Below, one piece after another: positions 51,475-61,343 of a stretch of 64,000 nt of DNA. The position numbers were made by a program, and so were the translations under genes. The notes beneath the pieces are model-generated. The model worked only from the letters and a program-made list of their open reading frames with translations, did not search any database and had not been told where the DNA came from. The DNA is from Glycomyces paridis (lineage in GTDB: Bacteria > Actinomycetota > Actinomycetes > Mycobacteriales > Micromonosporaceae): assembly GCF_004912155.1 (NCBI RefSeq), contig NZ_STGX01000018.1, forward strand, positions 1 through 64,000, read 5' to 3'. Every line of letters begins with the position of its first letter. Position 1 is the stretch's first letter.

Positions 51475-52665
51475 TCACTGGCGAGCTGAGCCGGGATCAC
51501 CGGTTCGCAGGTCGTTCAGCAGCGCCGGGAGGAGGCTTTCTTCCATGACCGCTGTGCCCTGGGTTTCCATGGCGGGGCTCAGGGCGGGGTCCCACGGAGC
51601 TTCGGTGGGGTTGCCGCGCAGCGCGATGCCCGGGGTGCCGGTGCGGTAGTCGGTGGTGAACATTCGCCAGGGTTCGGCGTTCGGGAAGCGCTCCAGGCCG
51701 CGGCGGACGATGCGCAGGCCGGTCCAATCGAAGTCGGCCCGCCAGCGGATACGAGCGCCTGGTGCGGCTCCGAGGAGGCGGTAGAGCGCCGCGGACGGGA
51801 CACCTTCGGAACACACCAGGGGCGGACAGTCAGCGCCGAGGGCATCGGTGGCGGCGCGGACGATGGAGGGGTTCTCGACGACGTGGATGACCGGGGCGGC
51901 CACAGTGACGGGTTCTCGCCGCAGTTGCTGAAGCGTGAGGCGGAACGGGATGCCGCGGGCCGCGCGCATCCAGTCGCCCACGGGACCGCCTTCGATCGGC
52001 AGGTTGAGCACCAGGACCTGACTGGCGATGTCGTCAGAGACGATCCCTGTCCATTCGAGTAGTTCGCGCTCGGACTCGGAGTCCACCGGGTACTCGACCT
52101 CGCGCCAGGCGGCCAGTGCGCGCAGCAGCATGGTGCGCGCCCGGCCAGAGGCGAGGGCTTTCGTGTCGCCGAGAAGCCGCTCGCTGATGACGGGCAGGGG
52201 CTCGTCGGCGGCGGGAAGCGCTTCAAGAACGGCGATCAAAGCGCCGAGGCCCGTACTCGAGTCGGCGAGTTCAGCCAGGACGCCATTCGCACGAAGCGCG
52301 GTGAGCCAGGCGTGGAACCACTCGAACTCGGCGAGACGCGAACCAGTGGCATCGGCAGTGATCCGGTCAATCGCCGCGGCTCGTTCGGCGCGTCGGCGGC
52401 GGGCCGCTCCGATCTCGATGCCGAGCTCGCTGAGGATCAAGGCGGTGAGGTTCTTCGCGAAGGCGAGCTGGACGTAGGAGTCGAGGTCAGCGATGGGGAG
52501 CCGGATCGTCTTGGCTGCTGCCAGGCGATGCTTGCCGGTGATGCCGCTGATGAGATGCCGTTCGGCGGTGCCGGGTTCCGAGATCGAGAACGTCGCGCTC
52601 TCGCGTTCCATTGCGGCGGCCGCGGCTTTCAGGATTCGCTGCCACTCGGGGCCGAGTTCACTCAT
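51475..52665 (-). CDS. jetD: Wadjet type II nuclease JetD (TIGR02679, Toprim)
   Basis: A 396-aa protein of the TIGR02679/DUF2399 type, the nuclease of Wadjet, which cuts circular plasmids after extrusion by JetABC. The Toprim-like end keeps the catalytic pattern: VVENPSIV with Glu264 and DFDWTG with Asp311 and Asp313. ATG 52665 overlaps the jetC stop by 8 nt. It is last in jetA-jetB-jetC-jetD. Confidence 0.92.
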   Translation of the reverse strand: MSELGPEWQRILKAAAAAMERESATFSISEPGTAERHLISGITGKHRLAAAKTIRLPIADLDSYVQLAFAKNLTALILSELGIEIGAARRRRAERAAAIDRITADATGSRLAEFEWFHAWLTALRANGVLAELADSSTGLGALIAVLEALPAADEPLPVISERLLGDTKALASGRARTMLLRALAAWREVEYPVDSESERELLEWTGIVSDDIASQVLVLNLPIEGGPVGDWMRAARGIPFRLTLQQLRREPVTVAAPVIHVVENPSIVRAATDALGADCPPLVCSEGVPSAALYRLLGAAPGARIRWRADFDWTGLRIVRRGLERFPNAEPWRMFTTDYRTGTPGIALRGNPTEAPWDPALSPAMETQGTAVMEESLLPALLNDLRTGDPGSARQ

Positions 52666-55600
52666 GCGCGGGCACCTGCCGAGTACCGGGAGAACCAAGT
52701 GCCTCGGCGAGGGACCCGTCGAAGTCGTAGACCTCGGACTGCTCGGCACCGTTCCACACCATGAGGAGCGAGGAGACGACAGCGGTCGCGTCGTCGTGGC
52801 CGAGCGTGTAGTGGGCGGCACCGCGCACATCGGGATAGGTCGCCCACAGGTCGTAGCCGGTCATGACCAGGTGCAGGTCGAACTCGGCAGCAAGGCTCAT
52901 CAGCTCGCCGCAGCCCTTGTCGTCCACGCCGGCGAACGCTTCGTCGAGGCCGATCAGGCGCGGCGCATGAGCCGCGGCGGAGCCGAAAACGGCGTTCGCG
53001 GCGGCGAACAGCGGCAGGTGCAGCGCGACCGACTGCTCCCCGCCGGAGAGGCCCGAGTGCGCCTTCTTCGTCAGTTCCTGGCGCGCGCCTCCGGCACGCA
53101 GGAGCGTGAACTTGAACTTGCGCCAATTGCGGTAGTCGAGGACGTCGGCGAGGAGTTCGCGATAGGTCGTCTCGGCCTTTGATCGGGCGCGCTCCTGCTT
53201 GATCTTGTCGGCGAAGTACTTGCGGATCTCCCCCATCTGGGTTGACAGGCGGGCGGGGGCGCCGTCGAAGAGCGCGTAGAGGGCGCGCTCGGCCTGCGGG
53301 AGGTTCTCGTCGAGCCGCCATGAAACGGTCAGGCGCAGGCCGGAGGAGGTCTTGCGGGTGCGCATCGCGTCGTCCATCTTCTCGACGAGGTCTTTGGATT
53401 CGAGGTTGCGGTGGTGGATCTGGCCGGTAAGGGAGGTGAGGAGCGCGTCTTCGAGGACGTGCTGCTCCCGCTCGGTCAGCAGTTGCGCCTGCTCCAGGTG
53501 CTGTTCGTGCAGCCAGGACGCGTAGCGGCCGATGGGACGGCGGCCCTCGTCGGTGTCGACTTCGACGGTGATGACGCCGAGCGGGGAGTCCCAGCGGACG
53601 TGATGGTCGAGCCCGGTCGCCGGGAGCTGCGCCATGATCTCCTGGAGGGCGTTGTTGACGCGGGTGGTGGTCCCCTTGGCGCTGTTCTCGCTGGCCTGGA
53701 CGGGCTGCGTGGCGCGGCGCAGGTCGTCCAGGAGTTCGGTGACGGCGGCAGGCAGTACCGCAGCGCCGGGGTCCTCGTCCGTGGCGGGCCAGCGGTGTCC
53801 GGCGCATTCGAGAATGCCGAGCAGGTCGTCTTCGCAGAACGGGCGCAGGGCGTAGCTCGCCGCGCGAGCTTCGCCGATCGCGGTGCGGCTCTTCTCTTCG
53901 GCGCCCTCCGCCTTCTGCTCGGCGCGGCCTTCAGCCTTGGCTGCCTCCTCCTGGCGCTTGGCTGCGCCCTTGACGGCCTTTTCGGCGTGCTCGATCTTGC
54001 GGTTGGTGTCCTCGATCCGATCGAAGATGTCCGAAGCTTCAGCGTCGAGATTCTGCTGGATGGATTGCAAGCGCGCGTTCTCGGCCTTCCACTTTTCTTG
54101 CGCTCCGGCGGCTTTGGAGGCGACCTCAGCCGCCGACTGCATGATTCGGGTTGCTCTGCCACGCTGCGTGCCGAGTCGGCCATCGAGGCCGGTCCGGGCC
54201 TTGAGGGCGGTGTTCAGGTTGTTGACTTCGATCATGAAGTCGGACAACGCGTTGCTCACCTTCTCGATGTCCGAGCGGACGAGTGCGCAGGTGCGCTCGG
54301 CCTCCGCCAGGCGCTGAACAGCGGCGAGCTGGGCCGATACGGCTTCGTCGAGCTCGGTCTGGGCGCGGTCGAGGTCTCCCCTGCGCTCGGCTACGACCAC
54401 CTCTCGGGAGGCGACATCACCGAAGGCCTTGACCAGGTCCCTCACCGCGGGCATCGACCTGAGCGCCTGGTCGAGTGCGCTGAGCGCGGTGTCGCAGTCG
54501 CCGATCTGGTCTCGCAGCACGTCGGCCTTGCCGTTCAACTCGCCGATCTCGATTTCGAGTTCGCGGAGCCGCTGCTCCCTGCGCCGCTGCCGGAACGTCG
54601 CGCCGATGTACTCGGGGGAGGCCTTGCGGGCCCTGCCCGCCAAGGAGCCGTGCGTGAACCGCCCGTTCACCCCCACAACGGAGTAGGCGGCAGCATCGGA
54701 GGTCGGACGGACGGCGATGGAGTCGAGCATGGGACCGACCGCGGCTGCCGCGGTCTCGTCTTCGCATTCGAGGTAGTCGGCGAGCACCGGTGCGGCGGGC
54801 CGCTGCGACACGGGCAGTGCCCGCACGGCCGAATCCGAGGCGTCGGCCATGTCGCCGATCCAGGCGTCCAGGAAGCCGGCGGCCTCCAGCGCGGCTTCGA
54901 TCGCCGCGGCCTCGGCATCGTCCACGCCTTCCTTGAAGCGGACCGACTGCCACAGTGGCGCACCGGCACGGCCAGGACGCGAGCGGTCTCTCCATTCGGG
55001 CGGTTTCGGCGCGTCGTCATGCTCGTTCCGGACCGCTTCGGCCTCGGTCTGCTTCTTCTCGATCACCTGCCGGATGCCGGCGAGTTCGACCGAGGCGTGG
55101 TGCTTGCGGTCCTCGATGGTCTTGCGGTGCCGACGGGTGCGGTCGACCGCCAGGTCCCGTAGCTTCGGCGCGGATTCGACGTCGGCATCGGCGACCCAGT
55201 CGGGGACTTCGGCTCGCAGGTCGACGCCGAGCGCCTCAGCGGAGTCCCGCGCCCACTCGTGTACGCGTTCCTCCAGGGCCTCCCGTTCGACGTTCACGGC
55301 CGTATGGGCGGCCCTGAGCGTCATGACCGCGGTGTCGAGCGCTTCGGCGGCACTGCCCATCTGTGTCTCGGCGCGGCCCCTTCTCGCGTCGGCCGCGTCG
55401 CTGTCAGCAGCGGCCGATGCGACCTTCTGGGTGTCGGAGCGGCGCTGGGCGATGGCCGCGCCCGCGCGCTGCCGGAGCCGGTCGAGGTCGTGCTCGGCCT
55501 CCCAAGGCATCCCGGCCCGTTCGGCGCAGGCTGCCACGGCCGTGTCCTGGCGCGCGACTTCAGCGGCTGCGCGCTCGACTTCCTCCTCCAGGCCTTCGAC

Positions 55601-56698
55601 TTCGGCCTGCGCCTCCTCTGCGTCGACTCGTCTGTCGGCGGCTTGGCCGACGAGCGTCTCAGCCTGGTCCCGCAGGCCGTCCACCGTCTTTCGCAGGTCC
55701 TCCAGTTCGAGCCGGTCCCGATAGGCGTCGGAATCCTTGAGTCCTTCGAGCGCCCCTTTGAGTTCGCTCAGCTGGTCGTCGGCGGTCTCGACTTCCGCTT
55801 CGCGTTCGGCCAGCTCCCTCGCAGCGTCCCTGACCTCCTGTGCGGCCTCGGTCTCCTCGCGAAGTGCATCGTCGACGGCGCTGAGTCGGGCGTCCACCGC
55901 CACTACCGCGAGCTTGGCGTGCGCCCTGACGTAGGTGCCGTAGAGCGTGAGGAACCGGTCGATCTGCTCGTCGGCGGAGCGGAGGCTCGCGAGGGTGCGG
56001 GCGACTTCCTCCATGTCTTCGAAGGACTTCGCCGCCTCGGCGATGAGCTTCTCGTCGATCGGGCGCAGCCCCGCCGAAAGGGTGTCGGACAGGGTCTCGG
56101 GGTCGAGCTCCTTGGCGAGCTGAGGCCTGCGGAGCGTCAGGATGAGCTCGATCATCTGCTCGTAGCGTTCGGGGTCGAGACTGAACAGGGCGGTGTTGAC
56201 GCGGTCGCGGTAGTCGCGGACCTGGTCGGTCACCGCCCCTTCGGGGAGCTGGGCGATGAGCTCCTTGCGGTTGCAGACCCGGTCGTCGGTCGTGATGAGG
56301 CCGAAGTCGACGCCGACGCGGCCTTCGACCACGAAATGCCAGCGCTTGACGGCGTCCTGGAACTTGTTGGCGCGCAGACCGATCCCTATGGTGAGATGCC
56401 GCTCGCCGTCGGAGAACTCCATCCACACGTAGCCGAGCCCGTTCTCCTTGCCGCGGAAGAGGAGGTTCGACTTCATGGTGCGGTCGACGGACGCGAACGG
56501 GTTGAGCCGCCGGGGCGAGATGTTCCCGTCGAACAGGAACGGGAAGAGGGATTCGAGGGCCTTGGTCTTGCCCGACCCGTTGGGGCCGCGCCAGACCAGC
56601 CAGCCGTCGGCGAACACGAACTCCTCGTCGGCGTAATCCCAGAGCCCGATGATGCCGGCCCTCGTGGGTGCGAAGCGTGTCATGTCCGGGCCTTTCAT
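52658..56698 (-). CDS. jetC: Wadjet type II SMC-like ATPase JetC (TIGR02680)
   Basis: A 1346-aa MukB/SMC-like motor. It has Walker A GPNGSGKT (38-45), long coiled-coil arms (about 250-560 and 760-1000) around a hinge-like globular part, the signature LSGGEQS (about 1213-1219) and Walker B IGLDEAFAG (about 1247-1255). It extrudes DNA loops with JetA and JetB. ATG 56698 overlaps the jetB stop; ATG 56683 (MTRFAPTRAG), with AAAGG upstream, is an equally good start. Confidence 0.95.
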   Translation of the reverse strand: MKGPDMTRFAPTRAGIIGLWDYADEEFVFADGWLVWRGPNGSGKTKALESLFPFLFDGNISPRRLNPFASVDRTMKSNLLFRGKENGLGYVWMEFSDGERHLTIGIGLRANKFQDAVKRWHFVVEGRVGVDFGLITTDDRVCNRKELIAQLPEGAVTDQVRDYRDRVNTALFSLDPERYEQMIELILTLRRPQLAKELDPETLSDTLSAGLRPIDEKLIAEAAKSFEDMEEVARTLASLRSADEQIDRFLTLYGTYVRAHAKLAVVAVDARLSAVDDALREETEAAQEVRDAARELAEREAEVETADDQLSELKGALEGLKDSDAYRDRLELEDLRKTVDGLRDQAETLVGQAADRRVDAEEAQAEVEGLEEEVERAAAEVARQDTAVAACAERAGMPWEAEHDLDRLRQRAGAAIAQRRSDTQKVASAAADSDAADARRGRAETQMGSAAEALDTAVMTLRAAHTAVNVEREALEERVHEWARDSAEALGVDLRAEVPDWVADADVESAPKLRDLAVDRTRRHRKTIEDRKHHASVELAGIRQVIEKKQTEAEAVRNEHDDAPKPPEWRDRSRPGRAGAPLWQSVRFKEGVDDAEAAAIEAALEAAGFLDAWIGDMADASDSAVRALPVSQRPAAPVLADYLECEDETAAAAVGPMLDSIAVRPTSDAAAYSVVGVNGRFTHGSLAGRARKASPEYIGATFRQRRREQRLRELEIEIGELNGKADVLRDQIGDCDTALSALDQALRSMPAVRDLVKAFGDVASREVVVAERRGDLDRAQTELDEAVSAQLAAVQRLAEAERTCALVRSDIEKVSNALSDFMIEVNNLNTALKARTGLDGRLGTQRGRATRIMQSAAEVASKAAGAQEKWKAENARLQSIQQNLDAEASDIFDRIEDTNRKIEHAEKAVKGAAKRQEEAAKAEGRAEQKAEGAEEKSRTAIGEARAASYALRPFCEDDLLGILECAGHRWPATDEDPGAAVLPAAVTELLDDLRRATQPVQASENSAKGTTTRVNNALQEIMAQLPATGLDHHVRWDSPLGVITVEVDTDEGRRPIGRYASWLHEQHLEQAQLLTEREQHVLEDALLTSLTGQIHHRNLESKDLVEKMDDAMRTRKTSSGLRLTVSWRLDENLPQAERALYALFDGAPARLSTQMGEIRKYFADKIKQERARSKAETTYRELLADVLDYRNWRKFKFTLLRAGGARQELTKKAHSGLSGGEQSVALHLPLFAAANAVFGSAAAHAPRLIGLDEAFAGVDDKGCGELMSLAAEFDLHLVMTGYDLWATYPDVRGAAHYTLGHDDATAVVSSLLMVWNGAEQSEVYDFDGSLAEALGSPGTRQVPAHE

Positions 56699-58014
56699 TG
56701 ATCGCGAGAGCGCTTGCGGAAGACGGTGTCCCGGTAGCGGCCCGCCAGCGGCTCCAGCACGATGCCGCCCTCGACGCGGCGGACGAGGCGGAACCGCTCC
56801 AGAAGGTCGAGGGCTTCGGTCAGGAGCCGCATCGGGGCCGCGTGGTGGTCGCGGCCGAAGTTCTTGGGGTAGCGCTGCATGATGTCGATGAACTCGTCGT
56901 GGAGTTGCCGGTCGTCCAGATAAGGGCGCGTGACGATGGTGTCGGGTTCCGCCGGCGGTGCCGGGTCGGGAGCCGCGTCGGAGCCGGCGGCGAACCGGGT
57001 CTCGATCGGGATCGCCTCGTCCATAGCGCGTTCCAGCGCTTCACCGCGCCAAGCGGGCAGGTCGCGCTCGGCCGTGTCGCGGTCGGGGTCGATGTGGAGG
57101 TCGCAGGCGGCGACGAGGACGAGCAGGGCGGCGTTCGCGACCGCGCCTTCCCGGGGAAACGCTTCAACGCTGAGTCTGGCGTTGTCGACCAGGAGGACGC
57201 CTTCACGGCGGCGTTCGAAGACCAGGCCGGTCAGGCGTTCGAGGTCGTCGGCGATCGGGCGGCCGCGCAGGAAGTTGACGACGGGTTCGGGGTGCTCGGC
57301 GAAATAGGCCACGGGCGACTCGACGAGGGCGCGCCTGGCCGCCTGCCCGGCTCGTTCGCGGAGTACCGACTCCGAATCGGAGGCGACCCGTTCGCCAAGG
57401 AGTTCGCGCACGCCGCTGACGGTCTGGAGCATGACGCGCGAGCGCCACAGCGCGAAGAGGGCGTCGCGGTCGACGTCGTAGAGGGCGTCGTGCGAATCGG
57501 GGTCGGACAGCCACGCGTCGGAGGAGCCGTCAGCGGTGTGGAGGACGCCGCGCTCCTCCAGCCACGACACCGTGTCGACGAACGCGCGCCGCTGCTCGTG
57601 GTCGTCGTCGTCGAAGCCGAGGCCCGCGATGCGGTTGGCGTCGGCTTTGAGCAGGCCGGCGAGGTCGCGGACCGTGGTTTGGATACCCGTGCGGGCCAGC
57701 AAGGCCGTGAGCAGTGAGAGGTAGGCGTACTGTCGGCGGCCGAATCGGCGACCGGTGCGGGTGAGCGCGGGCTGGGTCGGGTCGAGCCGGTCCTTGACGC
57801 GGAGCAGGCGGGCGGTGTCGCCGCGGATGATCAGCTGGTAGCCGAACGCTTCGCGCATGTCGAGTGCGAGCGTCGCTGAGAAGCGCCGGATGCGACCGAT
57901 GGTCTTCTCGTCCGGGAAAGCACGGGAGATGAAGGGGTGCTTCAGGAGTGCCCGTGCCGCCTGCTGGTAGTCGGCAAGCTGGTAGTCGGCGATGTCCTCG
58001 GCGTATCGGTTCAC
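56695..58014 (-). CDS. jetB: Wadjet type II protein JetB (TIGR02678)
   Basis: A 439-aa MukE/KITE-like subunit that bridges JetA and JetC. The N-terminus (AARALLKHPFISRAFPDE) and winged-helix-like repeats fit TIGR02678. It overlaps its neighbours by 4 nt on both sides. The assignment rests on gene order and length as much as on sequence. Confidence 0.9.
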   Translation of the reverse strand: MNRYAEDIADYQLADYQQAARALLKHPFISRAFPDEKTIGRIRRFSATLALDMREAFGYQLIIRGDTARLLRVKDRLDPTQPALTRTGRRFGRRQYAYLSLLTALLARTGIQTTVRDLAGLLKADANRIAGLGFDDDDHEQRRAFVDTVSWLEERGVLHTADGSSDAWLSDPDSHDALYDVDRDALFALWRSRVMLQTVSGVRELLGERVASDSESVLRERAGQAARRALVESPVAYFAEHPEPVVNFLRGRPIADDLERLTGLVFERRREGVLLVDNARLSVEAFPREGAVANAALLVLVAACDLHIDPDRDTAERDLPAWRGEALERAMDEAIPIETRFAAGSDAAPDPAPPAEPDTIVTRPYLDDRQLHDEFIDIMQRYPKNFGRDHHAAPMRLLTEALDLLERFRLVRRVEGGIVLEPLAGRYRDTVFRKRSRDQ

Positions 58015-59552
58015 CGGCGCGTCTCCGTCCGCTCAACCGCGAGTGCGAGCCCGGCAAGGCGCAGCGTACCGGTCTTGGCGGTCACCGTGGTGTCATGGTC
58101 GGAGGGCGACACGGTCACCTTGATTCCGTGGGAGACCGCTGAGACGGGCCGGACGAGCGGTCCGCGCCGCTGGGCGAGGGCCTTGTCGAGCAGGCTCAGG
58201 AGCAGTGCGAACTGGCGCTCGTCGAGCACCGCACGGGCCAGGTCGTCCCGTGCCTCATCCGCCATCGCCAGTGCGGACTCGGTCTCTCTGCGGGCCATGG
58301 CCGCCTGGTGCTCGCGCATTCTGCGGCGCTCGGTCTCATCGCGCTTGACCTTCGCTCCGCGCGTGTCGCGGTTGGCGTTCGAGCGCCCGGTTTCGAGGAG
58401 GGTCTTGGAGAGTTCGATCGCGTCGGTGTCCCACCAGGAGGCGGCGGTGGCATGGACCTCGGGTTCGTCGTAGGTCCGGTTGACGTGCCTCGGGCCGCTC
58501 AAGTCGAACGCCGCGTCGAACAGGGCGTGCGCGGCGTCCATGGTCGGGGCGCCGGCGAACCAGGCGGCGAGGTGCCGCAGTTGGGATTCGCGGCTGACGC
58601 CGCCGCGGCGGGCGTCGGCGAGTTGGCGGACCATGCCGGTGATGTCGGCGATCGCGTTGAACGTGGCATGCGAGAGCCGGTCGACCTCACTGCCGAGTTC
58701 CACGGACGGCGGTGCGAGCCAGGCCTTGACGCCTTCCCAGCGGCGGGCCCAGTCGGCGAGACGGGCGGCGTAGGTGCCGAAGGGGCGGTCGTCCTGTTCG
58801 GCGGCGGTTTCGACGAGGCGGTCGATACCTGCGGCCTCGACGGCGGTCGCGGCTTCGTAGAGCAGGGGCGAGTAGCGCTGGAGCTCGTTGTGGAAATCGC
58901 GCAGATGCGTGATGAGCGCGTCCTTGTGGGTTTGGAAGATCTCGGCGTTCACTTCGGTGGTGCGGGTGAGGTCGCCGAGCATCGTGTAGAAGCGGGCCGC
59001 ACGTTCGGCTACGTCTGCGAGCGACTGGTCGATACGCCTGAACCGCCGCAGCACCGTCGGCCCGTCGCCGTCACGGTTGGCCGTGGCGAGTTCTCGGAGG
59101 TCGTCGAGCAAGTCGGCGAACACGGTCTTCGAGAGGGAAGTATCGTCCATCCGCGCGCCGAGGACCGATTCGACAGCGGTGTAAGCGCGGTGGCCGGCTT
59201 CAGTGAACTGGTAAACCGAGTGTCTGCGGCGGAACTCGGCCAGTGTCGCAGCGCGGGTGGCGTCCTGGGTCCGGTCGAGGACCCGCCAGGCCACGAGTGC
59301 GTCGAGGCGGGAGGCGAGTTCGATCGTTTCCGGACGTGGGCATGCGTCGTCCTGCTCAGCAAGCGCGTCAAGAGATTTCGCGACCGCGTCAGTGGAGAGG
59401 ACCACCTGGTAGCTGGCGCGCGCCATGTCGACAGCGCGTAGCACCCAGAGGTAGTCCTGCCGTTCCGGAGCGGTCGCGAAGCTGAAGAGCAGCAGGCGGT
59501 CGTCAAGGCCGACCGCATCGAGGCCGAAGCCGAGGGAACTAGAGTCGGTCAC
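58011..59552 (-). CDS. jetA: Wadjet type II protein JetA (TIGR02677)
   Basis: A 513-aa MukF/kleisin-like subunit, mostly helical (TIGR02677 type; PERQDYLWVLRAVDMARASY near the start). It is first in the operon. GTG 59552 overlaps the end of the IS30 remnant frame, so promoter and ribosome site lie within or next to insertion-sequence DNA. Confidence 0.9.
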   Translation of the reverse strand: MTDSSSLGFGLDAVGLDDRLLLFSFATAPERQDYLWVLRAVDMARASYQVVLSTDAVAKSLDALAEQDDACPRPETIELASRLDALVAWRVLDRTQDATRAATLAEFRRRHSVYQFTEAGHRAYTAVESVLGARMDDTSLSKTVFADLLDDLRELATANRDGDGPTVLRRFRRIDQSLADVAERAARFYTMLGDLTRTTEVNAEIFQTHKDALITHLRDFHNELQRYSPLLYEAATAVEAAGIDRLVETAAEQDDRPFGTYAARLADWARRWEGVKAWLAPPSVELGSEVDRLSHATFNAIADITGMVRQLADARRGGVSRESQLRHLAAWFAGAPTMDAAHALFDAAFDLSGPRHVNRTYDEPEVHATAASWWDTDAIELSKTLLETGRSNANRDTRGAKVKRDETERRRMREHQAAMARRETESALAMADEARDDLARAVLDERQFALLLSLLDKALAQRRGPLVRPVSAVSHGIKVTVSPSDHDTTVTAKTGTLRLAGLALAVERTETRR

Positions 59553-59639
59553 CGCTGCATCGAGGTCCTTTGATTACAGAGGGGAGGCGAACCAGAACAA
59601 CGGTAGCAGCGTCTCAAGTCGTCTTGTGGCCAGCAGTCG

Positions 59640-60160
59640 GCCCAGCGTAGGTCCAGGTGCTGCTGGACGAACGAGCGCAGCTCGCCCTCGGCGGCGAGGC
59701 GGCGGTCCTTGGAGCGCCGAAGGCGCCCCAAGGACCGGGCGTGAGCGGCGTGTGGGCGGTAGGCGCCCGAGGCCGGGTGGGCGTTGCGGTGGCGCTCCCG
59801 GCTGACCGTGGAAGGAGCGCGGCCCAGCTCGCGGGCGATGGCGCGGATCGAGGCGCCCTCGCGCAGCCGGTCGGCGATGGCGATCCGGTCGGCCTCGCTC
59901 AGATACCGGCCCGAGCCGGTCGCGACCGGGCCCGAGAGGCGCACCGTACCGGCCAGCGACCGGATCTCGGTGCCCGATCGTGTCACGTACTTCTGGCCGT
60001 GACGCCATCTGCGGCCGGTCCGCTCGTTGACACCAACGATGCGGCATGCTTCCTCGCTGCTCACGCCTTCAGACATGAGTTGCAGGAAAGCGTGCCGCTC
60101 CGCTACCAGCTTCTTGCGGCCCTGCGGCTTGCGCCGGTCGTCACGGATCCGGAAGCCCAT
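59640..60160 (-). pseudogene. Truncated IS30-family transposase
   Basis: The N-terminal half of an IS30 transposase is present. It includes a DNA-binding helix-turn-helix (VSSEEACRIVGVNERTGRRW) and the second HTH (IRAIARELGRAPSTVSRE). The homology stops near 59640, so the DDE catalytic domain is lost. The frame then runs on as unrelated sequence to 59549. It cannot be an active transposase and marks past mobility next to jetA. Confidence 0.85.
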
Positions 60161-60170
60161 CGCAATCCCT

Positions 60171-60211
60171 TGTAGATCAAGGTGTTACAACGACTCCTAG
60201 AACCCAAGACC
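60171..60211. mobile_element. Possible IS30 terminal sequence
   Basis: GATCAAGGTGTTACAACGAC and the following AT-rich bases resemble ends of actinobacterial IS30 elements and lie 15 nt upstream of the transposase start. No matching opposite end was found. Confidence 0.4.
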
Positions 60212-60257
60212 AGGTCCGGGCCTTTTCAGCATCTGCACCCGCCGTCGATGGCGAAGC

Positions 60258-61199
60258 TCAGCTTTGGGACTCGGCCAGGAATGCCGCCAGTTCGGAGCGG
60301 AGATCGCGTGATCCGGTGGCGCTGCGGCTCGCCATGAGGTCGACCGCTTCCCAGGCGAGGCGCCAGTCCTCGCCGGTGGCCGCGTCTGTCAGCGCGGTGA
60401 GGTCGGCCCGCTCGCGGATGCCGCTGAATGCCTGCTCGGAAGCGAAGGCGTCCATCACGGCGAACTGGTCAGGCCGGGGCTGCCCGCCGGCGGCACCGAG
60501 TGACAGGAGCGCCAAGGCGATGAGATGGCCGGTGCGGGCGACCCGGAACCCTTGTCCGGGAAGAATCTCCAAGGGTTCGGCGGCGGCGGTGATCTCGGCT
60601 TCGATGCCTGAGGCGGCGAAGATCAGGTCCACTTCGAGGTCGCGGTCTCCGGTCTCGTCGACGAGTCGGGCTCCGGCGACCAGTCCGTTTGGGTGGTGCT
60701 CGATCTCGATGTTCTCCGGGTCGGCCGGGCGGCCGTGCTCATGGTCCCAGTCCTTGACCGACATCTGGTCGGTGACGCTGAGCAGGCGGAGCCCCGCCTC
60801 CTCCAGACCGTCGAGAACGCCGTGCGCGACCTGCTCGTCATCGACGGCCAGGACGACGCTCGCCTGAGTCATGTACACCGGTTCGACTCGGGCCGAGACC
60901 GCGAGGCTCCCGGCGAGCGACCAAGGCGCACCGGTGCCGTCGAACACGGTGCCGAGGCGGGCATAGGAGCGCTCGAGTCCGTTCGCCTTGGCCGCCTCCA
61001 GCCCGTTCGGGCGCTCGCCGCCGGAGTCCCCGAAGTCCTGGATGCCTCCGTTGCCCATCCATTCCAGGACGGCGCGCTTGAGCTCCCATGCGCCGATGCC
61101 CGGCCGCTCCCGGAGCACGTTCATGCGGTACATGCGAAGCCGGGTCTCGTCCATCTCCCGGGCCAGTCGCAATCGGTCCTCCGGCGTGAGTGATGCCAT
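60258..61199 (-). CDS. AbiEii-like nucleotidyltransferase with degenerate active site
   Basis: A 313-aa protein. The first 50 residues are a charged helical segment, like the small partner often encoded separately. The rest matches the AbiEii/nucleotidyltransferase fold: WSLAGSLAVSAR (94-104), VDLIFAASGIEAEI (190-203) and RTGHLIALALLSLGA. The strand that should carry the DxD metal pair reads MTQASVVLAV (110-119), with no Asp. Only Asp191 remains, so catalysis is probably lost. It may act as a binding protein or be a decaying toxin. Confidence 0.75.
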   Translation of the reverse strand: MASLTPEDRLRLAREMDETRLRMYRMNVLRERPGIGAWELKRAVLEWMGNGGIQDFGDSGGERPNGLEAAKANGLERSYARLGTVFDGTGAPWSLAGSLAVSARVEPVYMTQASVVLAVDDEQVAHGVLDGLEEAGLRLLSVTDQMSVKDWDHEHGRPADPENIEIEHHPNGLVAGARLVDETGDRDLEVDLIFAASGIEAEITAAAEPLEILPGQGFRVARTGHLIALALLSLGAAGGQPRPDQFAVMDAFASEQAFSGIRERADLTALTDAATGEDWRLAWEAVDLMASRSATGSRDLRSELAAFLAESQS

Positions 61200-61343
61200 C
61201 CTGCAAGAGTATTCGCTCCGGCCGAAACCTGAATCTCCGCGTCGCGGGATCGTTCAACAGGAGACTCTGACCAACCCGGCCGCGCAACAGCGTCGAGGAC
61301 CTCGTAACGGAGATGGGCCAACTCGATCAGGTGCGGCAACCAC

